This document shows positions 46,300 through 58,689 of a stretch of 64,000 bases of DNA, piece after piece; the stretch's first letter is position 1; the number at the start of each line of letters is the position of its first letter. A program made the translations under genes and the position numbers. The DNA lies in NCBI RefSeq assembly GCF_945859685.1, contig NC_079147.1, positions 265,102,572 through 265,166,571 on the forward strand, read 5' to 3'. The notes under the pieces are model-generated. The model was not told the DNA's origin and made no database searches. It saw only the letters and a list, made by a program, of their open reading frames with translations. Source of the DNA: Eupeodes corollae. Its lineage: Eukaryota; Arthropoda; Insecta; Diptera; Syrphidae.

Positions 46300-46965
46300 G
46301 TAAACAATACAATTTCGAATGCCACATCTTCGAAAAACTTCAACGTGTGCTGTAGGACCATCGTGAGAAAGAGCAATATCGACCCATTTTATTCATCCCG
46401 TATCATCAACATCGAAATCTCAACTTAAAATTATCGAATAGGCTTGTAAGAAGGCAACTAAACAACTACCTAAAGAAATATGTATATTTTTAGAAAATAG
46501 TTGTATGGACTGATGACCCTAAGATAAACCTCATCATTCCTCTCAGAAAAACGTTTGTGCATCGCCAAGCCTACAACCCAAAGTGTACTTTAAAGACGGT
46601 CTAATACATAGCGTTTTCTTGGTCCGTTTATGGGTCAGTGGGTAAGAATAAATGGTACGATGGATAAATTTTCATATTTGAACATAATGAGAACAATATG
46701 AAACCATTTACGTTTGAGCCAATTCCGAGTGACTAACCAATAAATACATCAACTCTTTGATTTGCCGGCCAAATACAGTCAGTATCTAAACCCTATAGAA
46801 AATGTATACAATGATGTAAGAGTTAAGATCCGGCACCAAGAATTTAAAAATTTAATGGAACTTTCATTCCCCAGAGTAGGTACCAAAAGTTGGTGGAAAA
46901 TTAAACTCGAAGATGACCGGCAATGTTTGAAAACTTTGGTCGATCAACAAAATACTAGTTAGGTA
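46300..46965 (+). mobile_element. Tc1-like transposase fragment
   Basis: Plus-strand pieces: VWTDDPKINLIIPLRKTFVH (about 46500-46560), corresponding to the first catalytic Asp region (usually W-SDE), and YSQYLNPIENVYNDVRVKIR (about 46770-46830), the conserved NPIE-W block that holds the last catalytic residue. The N-terminal DNA-binding part is not recognisable and frames are broken. Confidence 0.7.
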
Positions 46966-46969
46966 AATA

Positions 46970-48300
46970 CAATACATTTGGACATTTGTTTTTAAATTAA
47001 CATGTACTTTTTCAACAGTTATTCGAATGTGTGCTATTTCTACGTCCAAGAAAAAATACGTCCTCACATAATGTTTAAGAAATTATTTTAGTTCTATGCC
47101 TATTTCTTCACTGCGAATAAGAATACATATTTCGTTATTTTTTTATAAATAAAAAACTATATAATTTTTTGAAAATAGTGTGCTAGTTCTCTGCCCAAAG
47201 CTTATGGCTAAATTCGCTCTATTCTTTGAAATCCTAAAATGTATACATTATATTTACAAATTTACTTGATTCATAATAAGAATATTTTTCGGCGATATGA
47301 TCTCATTCCGTTTTTTTTTTTTTAATTTTTATTTTGATGCTTTGTAAAGACGTAAATGTTAATGATCATAAAAACATTCAACAGTTTAAGGGTAAATAAC
47401 AAGAGGGTTTGGATCTAGAAACAAAAAAAAGAATGATTGAAAAATTCTTTGAATAAAATATTATCGAAATAGGATTCAAATTAAAATTCGTCTAAATTAA
47501 ATTTGTATCTCCTCCAACTCGTAAAAGGAACCAGGAAATATTGGAAAATTATGTCAGAAATGGAGAAGACTACAGCATGACAGTCTTACATGCACCTAAC
47601 AAATACCTACATAGAGATTCAACTTTACCTCCTTAATGCAGAAAAGAAGATTGTACAACATGTTTATAAAATAATACTTGTTACAATTTGATTTTCTCAA
47701 AAAGTGTATTGTTTCAGTTATTGTGTCTTACCATTGTTTTTATTATTATTATTATTACAAACAAAAACGACTGAAAATATCAGCTTTAAGTTCAATCAAC
47801 TGAATTTTACTAAAGCCTTCTTCAAGCGCTAATCTTCATTATTTCATGTGAATTTTAAGAATTTTCTTTCGTTTTTTTTTTGTATGATCAAAAAATTATG
47901 TACGATGGGAATCAATATTATTGAATACTTTTTTTTACAATAAATTATGATACTTCAAGGATCTTTATACCTTGGTCATATCTCATCACCTTCAATTTTT
48001 TGTGTCTTCAAACAGGTTTTAAAGTAAGCACACCAAAAATTGTTATCAAATTACATAAACAATATAGCAACTTGATACTGTCACTTTGGTTGGATCACAC
48101 TTGAAGTTGATGATGCGATGTTGAAAAAATAACCACAATGTGACCATATGCCACACCATATCAATTTCAAGCTAGGAACAAAAAACCATCAATAACTCAA
48201 ATAAGACACTAAGACTCCATCAAACAACAAGAATATTCCCATAAGTCATATAAAGTAAACAACCAGTATTTTCTTTTTTTGATTTTTTTGTAAAATGTTT
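46970..48300. other. AT-rich intergenic sequence
   Basis: No gene or element recognised. Confidence 0.45.
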
Positions 48301-48314
48301 ACAAAAAAATATTT

Positions 48315-48690
48315 TTTATTATAAAATTTACATATTTACAATTCCTTATAAAATAAATTTTTCAAAAGCAAAACAAACAAACCGGAAGACAATGATTTTT
48401 GTTTTGTTAACTTAACTAAATTGTTCTTAAAACTAAAATCAATTCGGAAGACATTGGATTATTTAATTCTAAATTCTTCTAATGCGTTGCTATCACAGGC
48501 TGCATCATTCATCATCGTTTGTGAGATGACGAATTTATTAATTGGATACTTTTAGTTTTTTTTTTTAATTAAAGCTCTTCTCCTGAATGCGTCCAATGGA
48601 ATTTGATTCCATTGCCTGAAGGGATTCTTCTTTGAAGGTGACCCAATTTTTAGTTAGTGTGGATTGGTGTTGTTGTGCTTTTCAACTTCT
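48315..48690 (-). promoter_or_regulatory. Unit D 3' UTR with Brd, K and GY boxes
   Basis: On the minus strand, reading from high to low coordinates: Brd box AGCTTTA (48576-48570), K box TGTGAT (48497-48492), GY box GTCTTCC (48452-48446), then a second GY box (48390-48384). The second GY is preceded by AAAATCA (48399-48393) and followed by GGTTTGTTTGTTTTGCTT. AATAAA is at 48320-48315. Order and flanks match units A-C. Confidence 0.75.
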
Positions 48691-48753
48691 TCAATCCAAC
48701 TGAGTGATTTTGAGCGATAGTTGATGGAACCTCAGCAGAATATCCAAGACCAT
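48691..48753 (-). CDS. Unit D: putative 20-aa ORF
   Basis: The upstream ATG at about 48798 is followed at once by a stop. The next ATG gives a 20-codon frame, MVLDILLRFHQLSLKITQLD. Other short frames overlap, including a 15-codon frame starting MESNS further down, reminiscent of the MES start in unit C, which may be chance. No conserved protein is evident, so the coding status is very doubtful. Confidence 0.2.
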   Translation of the reverse strand: MVLDILLRFHQLSLKITQLD

Positions 48754-48817
48754 ATTATCCCGAAGGATAAGTCCTCTATTAACAAAGACACCTTACATCG
48801 ATGGCTGTGTGAGTTAG

Positions 48818-48852
48818 ACTGATTTTTTCCAAACCCAGTCGCTTCTTTTATA
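48818..48852 (-). promoter_or_regulatory. Unit D promoter
   Basis: On the minus strand GGGTATAAAAG (TATAAAA at 48852-48846) is followed by TCAGT (48822-48818), with A+1 (48820) 32 bp from the TATA box. The initiator context AAATCAGTCTAACTCA is shared exactly with unit C. Confidence 0.65.
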
Positions 48853-49111
48853 CCCGAGAAGAAGAAAATTCAAGCACCTACTTTAAGATTTCAGAACGTT
48901 CTCGATCTCTCATTGGTATCGAAATCGAGGGTGTCTCAGGTTGAAGGATCAATTTTGGTTTTCTTTTCTTTGCACTTTGATTTTGTTTTCTTATTCAACT
49001 TCTTAGTTTTCTTATCTTTTCGATTTCGGTTCTATACAAATAAATAATACAGAAGATACAATATTTAGGGGTCTTTTTTCTGTTTTTTGTGTGATAATCT
49101 TTTGTAAAAAT

Positions 49112-49119
49112 CGTGGGAA
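49112..49119 (+). promoter_or_regulatory. Su(H) site upstream of unit D
   Basis: CGTGGGAA lies about 290 bp upstream of the unit D start. CACGTG at about 49494, a class C site for Hairy/E(spl) repressors, is a further 380 bp upstream. A single Su(H) match could be chance, but the sequence type is rare in such AT-rich DNA. Confidence 0.4.
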
Positions 49120-49124
49120 AGTAA

Positions 49125-50350
49125 AGAAATTCTTACAACCCCTATATTAATGGATGGTAATAAAGAAAATATGTCTCATGTGACAAATATATTCCAGACT
49201 GGTTGTGATGGTTTTTGATAAAAATAAGGTGCCATCACCTACTCCTTTACTTTTTTGTGTTGAAGATAAAAAAGTATCTAAAGAATGTATGTCATGTGTT
49301 AGCCATAATATTGTGGTAGATGATACCCTGTGGTGCCATCAATATCAACGGTTTTTTCCTTAAGATTAAATACAAGAACAATATTTGTTGATTAGGATTT
49401 ATCTATCTGAGTTTTATTTCAACTTACTGAAGGAGTTAACACACACCCTTTTATGAGGCTTTGTCAATGTTTGAAGTTCATTCTTAGATCGCACGTGTTT
49501 TGGACATCACACTGAATTCGATCTTAAGGTTTGAGAACAAAACAAAAACCGAAATTTTTGGTTTTACACTTGTTTCACACTTTTTTTTTGTTATGTTTTG
49601 TTTGTCTATTATTGGAATTTTTGGGATATTTTAGGATTTTAAGTTAAGAAAATTCTATGGCTCATAAATATGATGATGGCAAGTGTTGTGTATAGTTCAG
49701 TTCATTTACTTGTTTGACATTCCCTTCTTAATTCAGATAAATTAGTGTGTCATTGTTAAATGGGGTAGTACTCTTGTATGCTTGAAGGTATGCGGTATGT
49801 AGGTATGGGGTGAAGACTCGATCTTTTGGTAACCCCGTTTTTTTTTCTGGGGATCTTCCACATACCGCGGACTAATCAATGCGTGGGTCCTTAGCGTTGG
49901 TATTTTTAAGAAATTGCGACTTGTCTATTAACAATAAAAGGGGAGATTTTTAACGAATGATGTTCTTAGAAATAATTTCCCATGAAAGGGGTCTCATTAC
50001 TCATTTAAGAAAAAAATCAGTTCAAAGGCCCTTGAGACAATCAAAAGGGGGGCAGATAAAATGTATATGAGTTAATATTTTAAAATTTCTTCTAAAACGT
50101 TTCAACAACTTTAATTTATTTTAAGCTGTTTTCTATTAATAATTCGAGTTTTCAAATCAAGTTATTAGTATTGTTGCAGATTTTGATTTTCTAGAACAAA
50201 GTCTGTGCATTAAAATTTAAAATTTCAGTCAAAAATTACTTAACAAATAATTGCTTGACATTAAAAGAAAAATGATTGAGATCAAAAAGCTCTAAGTTTA
50301 TTTTTTCAAAAAAAAAAATACCAAATGCTAACAACAATATCTCGTTTATA
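49125..50350. other. Upstream region of unit D, no gene seen
   Basis: Less AT-rich than average up to about 49.9 kb, as expected of regulatory DNA. A 9-bp inverted repeat GCGGTATGT/ACATACCGC spans about 49791-49868. From about 50.04 kb, AT-rich units resemble decayed Z interior. Confidence 0.4.
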
Positions 50351-50355
50351 TGAGA

Positions 50356-51769
50356 CTAGCTGGTTTACCCGACTTCACCCGGGAGGTATTTAACTATTTT
50401 ATATAAAAAATTAGGATGAAAAACTACTATTTTCTTATATTGTACCTTTTTTATTTAATAATTTTTATAAAGTATCTCTATACATATTTCTATTATGGTT
50501 AAAATACTCTTTTGTAAGCATACAGATTTTTTGCCGAGCTGACACGGAAGCAAGCAACATAAAATTGTCCGTGGGTAAAACAGGGATTTGTGATATAAAT
50601 GCCTGCAACCCTCAGTGTCCGTGTCTTATTGATAGAGCTTTATAGGGCATTCGTTAGTAATCATCAGTATCCTGGGAATGAAAACGCTTTGGCCTTGAGC
50701 TGAACCGGAAAGAATTTTAGCTTCAATCGCTTTCTCCTGCATAGTTATACTATCCGTAATCTAGTACCATTGCATAATTTCGGTGCATTTAATTCCTTAT
50801 AAGTATTATTGGAGCCGCAATTTTCAAGTCTAGTTTATGCCAAGGAAGTTCTAATGCATTCAAAGTATTCAAAAATTCGATTGGAATATCAATAGCATCA
50901 TCTTGATCAGTCAGATTATCAATAGAAAAATAATTTTGTTGATGGGCTTCAAACATTGAAAGAATTTTATGATTTATGCTTGGAACAGAATCGTTTTTAG
51001 GTTCTAAAATCACTCGTTCGCGTTACCAGTCATCCGTTTTTTCTGAAATTTGGGCGACGGGAAAACATTAGCTTTTAATTCATCTTGTCTAGTTACGCTA
51101 GTAGCAAATGTTGGTTCTATTAGTACTTCACCATCATTATTTAAAATATTTACATTTCCTATATCCAAAAGAGTTCTTGAAAATTGTGCTGCATTACTAT
51201 CACCACCCAAATGTACGCGCATATTTGTGGTCAATCTTTAAAGTTTGACAGAAGTCCACAGAAACGACGATTTAATACCTCTTGGCACACCTGCAAACAG
51301 CATCACAACACCTCTCATCGGACGTTACTCAGTTTTAAAATTCCTAAGTGTACGATCCAGAGCTTCAGGCTGGTCGCGGCATTATTAATTAAACTTCACT
51401 TCACTTTTAATTAAACTTCACTTCACTTCAATCCATTTCTCAATTATTTATTTAATAGAAATAGTTTTAATATTGATTTCTTACAAATATCAAATTGTCA
51501 TCCATACATAGCTGTCATTTTACGTCAATTACATAGCTGTCATTTGCGTTTTGTTATTCCAAGTCTGATTCTTTTTTGTTATACCACGTTTTATAGTGAC
51601 TGACGTTTCATGTCAAGTCACACGGGAACGCTGTCGAACGGGATAAAAAGTATCCTATGTCCGTCTCCTGGCTCTAAGCTACCTCCCTACCAATTTTCAG
51701 CCAAATCTGTTCTGCCGTTCTTGAGTTATAAGTGGTGTAACTAACACGACTTTCTTTTATATATATAGA
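50356..51769 (-). mobile_element. Helitron, short, helicase-containing relic
   Basis: On the minus strand the 5' end is TCTATATATATAAAAGAAAG (from 51769) and the 3' end is CTAG (ending 50356). A CCCGGGTGAAGTCGGG hairpin lies just before the 3' end, and the host A and T flank it: textbook Helitron termini. Inside, minus-strand frames encode C-terminal pieces of the Pif1-like helicase: ILEPKNDSVPSINHKIL and HKLDLKIAAPIILIRN (50789..51013), preceded by MTTNMRVHLGGDSNA (51234). The Rep domain is missing, so at 1414 bp it is non-autonomous. Confidence 0.85.
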
Positions 51770-51774
51770 TAAGT

Positions 51775-54590
51775 TTCAAAATCAATGTCTTTATTTCTTC
51801 AAAAAATATTTGAGTCAATTGACAATTTTGTCAATTTTAACATTTTTAGTCATTTTCTTTTTGGGAGTTTTTATTTGTGTAAAAAAAAATATTATTTGGA
51901 TTAACGACTAAAAATCATTCTTTATCAGTTTTAAACTCTTCTTAAATAAGCATCATTTTTGTCCCTATTTTGAAATTCCATTCTGCTTAATTAATTTCAG
52001 GAATATTTCTATAGATCGTTTATAATATCTTCCATTTCTAAGCTAACTAAAAATATCAAGTGTAATATGAAAAAATAATCATGATCGGTTTTTATATAAG
52101 AAATAAATAAATTCGTCATATATATTACAGCAACTTTAAAACATATCTGGAGCCCTAATTTTCAGCTATATATTACTCCATTAAGAAGCACACACAAATT
52201 ATAACCTCTCAACGAATCCTCTGTCCTGAAATCTAAAACAGGTATCCTTGCAGGGTTATTAAAAATTTTAACTCGTTAGACCCGTTCGAACTTGATTGTC
52301 TATTATCAGTAATTTTTTTTAAGTTTCATGGTTTCTTTAAGATCTTTTATGCTTATTGATCCCTTCATACGTACCTCTAAACTTCGTTTACAAGTGCCAT
52401 TTAGAAATTCTTTAAAAGGAATTCATAAAACTAATCCTTTTTTTAAATTCTAATTGTTCAAGCCAATGAACCTTGAAATCCTTTTACAATTTACCTTGAG
52501 TTGTATTAGACATCAGTTTTTAAATTAAAATTATGCCTTTCAAATGGATCACATTACAAGACACGGATAGATCTATAATGATTTGATTATTATTAACTTC
52601 AAAACCCTTTTCAATCCAGTAAATTATTAAAACGATGGTCATGTCATGAATATTTTATAATTAAATAAAAAGGTCTAATATTAAAAATAGGTATTCCTAT
52701 GATATGATCTTTGTCTTGTATTTAAAAAACTTCTTAAATAGTCTCGGTGGTAAGGTTAAATTTTCTTGAATACAAGTTTTTCAACATGATTTCCTTAAAT
52801 TCAAATATGAAGAAAGTGTCAAAATTAAGTAGTTAACACAAGACTTTGGGCTCTAAAATAATGTTTCAATATAATTTGTGTTTCATTAGGAAAAATTATG
52901 TACTTTCCTTCCATCATAAATTCTTTAAGAAAATCACGTTTAGATATCCAAAGTGCAAGGAATACATTTTTTGAACAACCATTCGAAACGATTAGTTGTC
53001 TCATTTGTTGGAAGATTGAACTCTCAGACTATGAACTTAACCATTCCTTAACAATTTGTTTGTTATTAATTTTTCAAAATAAGATTGAAATTGAGATCAA
53101 ACACGATATGCTCCTGATATGGTGATTGAAAGAATGAAACAAAATAAAGAGATGAAAAATAATTTTGAACTCATTTAATAGGGAAAGGTTATATTATACT
53201 CAGTAAGCTATTAAATTTCCTTTTGTTTGGGAAAGACTCGTGAGGAAGGTAAAATTACAATTTTGCGGTGGCGGCCGCCGCCGTCATGGCGTGTCTTAAT
53301 AATTTAACCTGCATCGTTGTTCTTTTTATTTTGTTATGGTTTTTAATTAAGTCGTCATGTTTAACTTAATTGTTTTTCTTTGTCAGGTATAAAATCTTGG
53401 AGGTACTAAAATATTTGTTGAGAATAGCATATCGTTGTCATCTATTCGAATAGTAAGGCTTCATATTAGTATACATTTGTACATATTACTTAAGCTTTTT
53501 CTTAATGTATAAGTTTAAAAAAAATATTTTGTTTGATTGTTAACAATTTTTTTTATTTTATATATTGCATTCTATAGTTTTGCTCATTTCATTAATTGAT
53601 TTTATTATAATTGTGAGACTTTAGGGAAAGTTGTAATTATTTACAAGTAGTTTTGGAAAATTTAAAACACCGAAAAGAAACCTGTGGGTGTCAGTAGTGT
53701 TACAGAATTTTAATCAAGTTCCTTCTTTTCATTGGCAGCAAAGAAATGTTGTCGGTCCTTGGTAACCAAAAACGTTTTAAAATAATATTTCTCCTTTAAA
53801 AAAGGAATACAAAATTTTTAAAAATTGTAGTAATACTACAATTTCACAAAAAATTGTGTACAATTATTTTCGAAAGTCTTCGCAGATTATTTTTTTAATA
53901 GCAAATTTCGTGTCTCTATTAAACAAACATAAGATTTAAGTTCCAATACATTTTAAGCGTTCATCGGATTCAATTTTGGGAGTTCAAAATCAAATTAGAA
54001 CCATCTCTGTATTTGATGGTAGACAAAGTAAAGTTAAATTATAGTAGTTAGAGATGCCAGTCACAAGCAGCCCTTGCTGCGCTATTCAATTATTCTTGGA
54101 AAGCGCCATTTTGGTACCAAATCACAAAATAAAAATATAAGTTTATGACGCATTTATATTGACAATATTAGCGATAATATAGAAAGGAAACTAGGTCTTT
54201 GAGTTTCGTGTCGGAAATTTTATCAAGAGCTTTGAGGAACGCCCTTTGAAGCTTAACATTCCAGAACGGGCCAGAGGAATATTTACCCTTTCTGCAAGTG
54301 AGCTATGAGTAACTGATCCTTGCCAGCCCAGCTGACCTAGAACCAACCCACGAAGGTTGATGTTGGAGCTGTAATTTCTTTTAGCTCTGTGCACTGGAAG
54401 ATGCAAATATTTAATGTGTATGTCTAGGCCTCCACAAATGAGAGGCCCCCACAATAGAAACTTTTAACTAGTAAACATCTTTCTCTTTGATACGTATTTT
54501 TTTTTTACACTTTTACTTTTACCTGCAGCCTACAGTACCTTGTACATACATGATTATTTAATTATATTAATATTTAATAACAGAAATCAT
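51775..54590. other. AT-rich sequence, no gene recognised
   Basis: The stretch 51776-51960 has Z-like units (ATTTGAGTCAATTGACAATT), suggesting the Helitron landed in an old Z copy. GGTGGCGGCCGCCGCCGTCA at about 53269 is an isolated GC-rich spike. A minus frame at 54191..54454 of 87 codons is unrecognised. Confidence 0.4.
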
Positions 54591-54599
54591 TGATCCATT

Positions 54600-55923
54600 T
54601 TTGTTCACTCCAATCAGTGAAATATCAAAATCTCAATTCTTTGGATTCGTGCAGAGTTTGTACACGTTCTTCACAGCCAGTACAGAGCGGCACCGAATTC
54701 TGATTGAAAAATTACCGGAGAAGAAAAGTGGCCAGTTTTTAGTCTTTAAAAAGCACAGTGACACTCGTTGGTCTTGTCGAGCTGAAGCTACGAAAGCCTT
54801 CGTCAACGGATATTCGGAAATCGAAGAAGCTCTAACCAGCATAACTTCCAACAAATAGCAAAAAAACATCTTGAGGAATGAAGCAACGCACCTTCTACAG
54901 AAGATAAGTTATCTCAAAACCACTTTGCTTGCATCATTTTGGAACGATATCTTAGAACCGCTCAACGCTACAAATAAGATGTTGCAAGATCCGAAAATCA
55001 TTCTTGAATCGGCAATGCCTGCACTATGATCATTGAAAGCATTCGTGAAATCCATACGAAATAATTTTGATAAATACGAGGAAGCAGCCAAAAAAATATC
55101 CCATACTGTTGAATATGTACAATCACGCACCCGCACCAGAAATGTGAGGTTGAATCCGCTGGATTACGGGAAAGCAAATCTGTCATCCAAGGAAAAATAC
55201 AAAGTACACGCCTTCATCCCAGTGATTGACAAGCTATCCGTTTCTCTTACTGAAAGATTGCATTCCTATGAAGCTGTACGTTCGAGATTTGAATTCCTGA
55301 ATCACATCGAGAGGATGGATGCTGAAAATTTGCACGCTGCAAAAGAGACATTAATGAATAATCCGGATACACGACGATTTAGAGCCTTGCCTTGGTAATG
55401 AGTTATTTCAATTTGTGTCTTTGATTGACTCATACAAAAAGGAAAAGGTCTATGGAACAGATCAATCGCTGGAACTATTTTACTACCAAATTCTTAAAAA
55501 TCAAAATTCCAGAGCTACATTCTCAAACCTCGAAATTGCAATGAGAATATATTTGGTTTTGATGGTAATAAATTGCACTGTAGAGCGCTCATTTTCAAAA
55601 ATGAAAATTATAAAAAATAGGCTTCGAGCCACGATGCCACGAGCTTCTATCGAAGCTTTCTCTCCTGAGCATTGAAAACGATTTCGAGAACTGGATTTCA
55701 ACGCAATCATCAACGATTTTTCGGCGAATAATAATAATTCTTTTTTCCGTTTATATTTGTATGTAAATGTTCAATATTAAAGGAATCTACTTGGTTTCAC
55801 AAAATATTATTTATTGACAAACTCGAGTGCAAAAAAAATGTACTTTATTTTGAAAACGATTGGGGCGAGGGGTCCTCCGCTCCTTTATTGCACCGAGGTC
55901 CTGAACCTCTAAATCTGGCCCTG
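54600..55923 (+). mobile_element. hAT-superfamily transposon relic (3' half)
   Basis: Plus-strand pieces: FVQSLYTFFTASTERHRIL (54640) followed by a DTRWSCR segment (54770), the hAT/ZMYM1-type catalytic region. Further pieces are in 55033..55398, and the C-terminal dimerisation segment is INCTVERSFSKMKIIKNRLR (about 55565-55625). Stops at 54856, 55027 and 55396 break it. The right end AACCTCTAAATCTGGCCCTG (to 55923) matches hAT ends that read CAGGGCC inward. The left end was not found. Confidence 0.8.
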
Positions 55924-56050
55924 CCACCCTCGGTGTTCCTCTACTCACATGTTTGGAAGAGATTACATATGTTACCTAAAGAAGCTTCAATCTTTCTATC
56001 ACTTAGCATAGAAATTATCCATTTTTGAATAAAATAAGTGGTTCGTGAAT

Positions 56051-56490
56051 CTATTCAGTAAGGACGTTATTGAAATCACCTTTAACATCTAAGAAGGTAG
56101 TAAGAGTAAATTCTTTACAATCAATAATTGTATTCTCAATGGCACGCAATACCTCATGCAGGGCCGTCTCAGTAGACTTGCTTTTGCAATACGACTGCTG
56201 AGATTCTTCTAGTGGACATTCTTCGAGAACTTCCCTCATATGGGTATCTAGGAAGCGTTTCAGTGTCTTAAGCGCAAAAGAGGTCAAGCTTATTGACCGA
56301 AAATCCTTCGCTTATTCATGGCCACGCCTAATAACTTTCGAGATAAAAACTGTTTTAACCTGTATCCATGTTTCTGATGTTACATAAAGATATACAGGAA
56401 TCTTTGGAAAATGGTCTTCATCCATGTTGCTGGTATGGCTTGCAATTTTTGTAGGATTAATTGTAGTAAGCCATCCAAATCCGGAAGTTT
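56051..56490 (-). mobile_element. Non-LTR retrotransposon RT fragment
   Basis: Minus-strand frame: TSFALKTLKRFLDTHMREVL then KSTETALHEVLRAIENTI and FTLTTFLDVKGDFNNVL. This corresponds to RT domains 1-3 of jockey-like LINEs (ISLTSF, STETAL, FLD-EGAF-NV). The FLDVKGDFNNV block contains the first catalytic Asp; the E to K and A to D changes next to it suggest decay. Upstream RT sequence at about 56300-56480 is frame-broken. Confidence 0.75.
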
Positions 56491-56494
56491 AAAG

Positions 56495-57420
56495 GGAAAG
56501 CAAGTATTTATAGCCCAGGAAATGCTTTCTCTTGTTTAAACAGAATTTATTTGTTGTATATAAACTAGATTGATGTTTGAAGTTCTAAACATTGTGGGGT
56601 TCCAATTCTCACAACGGGAAAAATGTGTCGCCATCAGTATACTTCCAAGTGTACTCAGCTGGAGCTGTTAAACACAATTCATCAGGTTTCTTCAGAAAAG
56701 ATGGATGTCAATGCTACGATAAGGCTTTACTAAGAGTGAGAGAATCTGTTTTGTCTTCAATCCCTCCAACTTTGTTGGAAAAAGCTAGTTTTGAGATATT
56801 TGACCTTGAATTACTACGCAAATACGATATTTAATGAAACTATGTATGATATGTTCAGAACACCTTAAATGAATTTCCAGCTTATTCATTAATTGAGTTT
56901 TTTCACCTTATTTCAATGGAATAAAACCAAATCTAAATTTTCTTTAAATGCAAGAATTTTACTCAATCTATTACTGCTAAGAACATAATGAAACGCAATT
57001 TATTATAATTTTCTTTTAAGCAAATCACCCTGTTTCTGGTTAAACCCAGACGACGACGTTATAAAGTTATCTACACATTTAAATGTTTGATAAAGTATAC
57101 ATATATATTTCCACTAAACATTTGTTTCTGTTTAAGAATATTAGAATTTTGAAGCACTTATTGTTTTAATTAATGACAATTTAGCGATTATCAATCATGT
57201 GAATTTATTACCTTATTAAGTCTTTTGTTTAAAAGACTTCAAAAATGTTGCTTTTGTTTATACGAAGCAGAAATAGGTATTAGGTATTTTTATTGTATGT
57301 ATCTTTTGATATTACTCTTTCTACCGAAATTGGAAGTTTTGAAAGTAATTCCAATAAGACAACACTCCATTCGTACTCATTTTTCTTATTAACGTTATTT
57401 TTTAAATTAAACATAAATTT
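56495..57420. other. Intergenic sequence with an unrecognised 80-codon frame
   Basis: A plus-strand frame at 56592..56834 (MWGSNSHNGKNVSPSVYFQV...) has fairly balanced composition but no known motif or promoter; it may be part of a retroelement ORF. The rest is AT-rich without features. Confidence 0.35.
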
Positions 57421-57426
57421 TCAACA

Positions 57427-57498
57427 TCCTCGATAGTATAGTGGTCAGTATCCCCGCCTGTCACGCGGGAGACCGGGGTTCAATTCCCCGTCGGGGAG
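57427..57498 (+). tRNA. tRNA-Asp (GTC)
   Basis: 72-nt cloverleaf. The acceptor TCCTCGA pairs with TCGGGGA, with discriminator G. The A box is TAGTATAGTGGTCAGTAT, the anticodon GTC lies in CGCCTGTCACGCGG, and the B box is GGTTCAATTCC. A T10-type terminator follows from about 57511. It appears intact and functional. Confidence 0.95.
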
Positions 57499-57499
57499 A

Positions 57500-58688
57500 A
57501 CGATGTGAAGTTCTTTTTTTTTTAATTTATAAATTTGATTTATGGTTAATTTTGTTAATTGGTGTTTATTGTTACTAATTTTGTAATTGTAAGAAAGAGA
57601 ATTATTTCTTCGTGGAACATTAAACTTTAATTTAAATAATTTCAGCATTATTTGGTGTAAAAATGTTTTTTTTTTTAATAGATTTATAGAGTTAGGTCAT
57701 TGTTTTGATTTTTACTAACACAAGATATTTTTATTATAAAATGAAAAATATGTTTTTGTTTATATTTATTTTGAAGATTTAATCTAATGTTATTAAATTA
57801 CATTTTACTTTGCTTAGAAAATGGTCCAAGCATCTTAACGTATCCATTAAAATGTAACGAAATTGAAAATCATTTTAATTATTTTGCTAAATCCATAACT
57901 TCTAAGTTTCTTAAATACGAAATTAATAGGATCGTTCCTAAGATAAAGAAATTACCAAACTTTGTGTTTCATTGTCTCTAATTTGTGTTACATTCGATGT
58001 CAAGGCGGATCCAGATTTTTAATTATGGAGGCTCACACACTAAACATACAGAGTTTTTGAACACCGCTTAAAAATGTTCTTCAATGTTCCATAAAGAAGG
58101 CTGATCAAATTAGAACAAATTAATATATTATTTTAACCTTATATTAACTATTTCAATGTCAGTTTTTGTTATAAGATTTAGAAATTGAAACGTTTCTTTG
58201 TCCAAAAAAAATATATTTTGTTCTTGTTGCCTTTTCTACAAAAAGCCAGAAAATAAGAAAATTTACGAGATAAATAAGTTTTTCTTTCCTAAGAAAAAGA
58301 GAAGAAAGCTTTTATGAAGAATTTTCTGCTGTATTTTCTTCGACACAATTTCGGGGAGTTTATTATCACTATCATTTTCAGTCAGTGATTCGTAAACTAA
58401 AACTGATGCTAGAAAAGAAATTTTTAAATTTTTTGTTGTGAACATTTTTGAGAAAGAAAAATGTTTGGTTCCTCAATTTCACGAAATAGTTGTATTCAAG
58501 TACAAAAATTAATAAAATAAGGAACATTATGTTTTTCAATAAGTCAATTTTTGGACACTTCTATTCTTGAAATTTATAAAATTCATTGCAAAAAGTTGGT
58601 TTCTTCTACTAATTATGATCTTAAAAGATTTCGTTATTACATAGGTACAGTGCACATTGGTTTTGAATTCGTAAATATTGCAATGGCT
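57500..58688. other. AT-rich intergenic sequence
   Basis: No gene recognised beyond the tRNA terminator. Confidence 0.45.
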
Positions 58689-58689
58689 G

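Noticed and set aside
49786..49868. Inverted repeat GCGGTATGT/ACATACCGC as a possible miRNA hairpin
   Set aside because: Only 9 paired bases with a loop of about 60 nt containing a second weak stem; too poor a fold to support an RNA gene.
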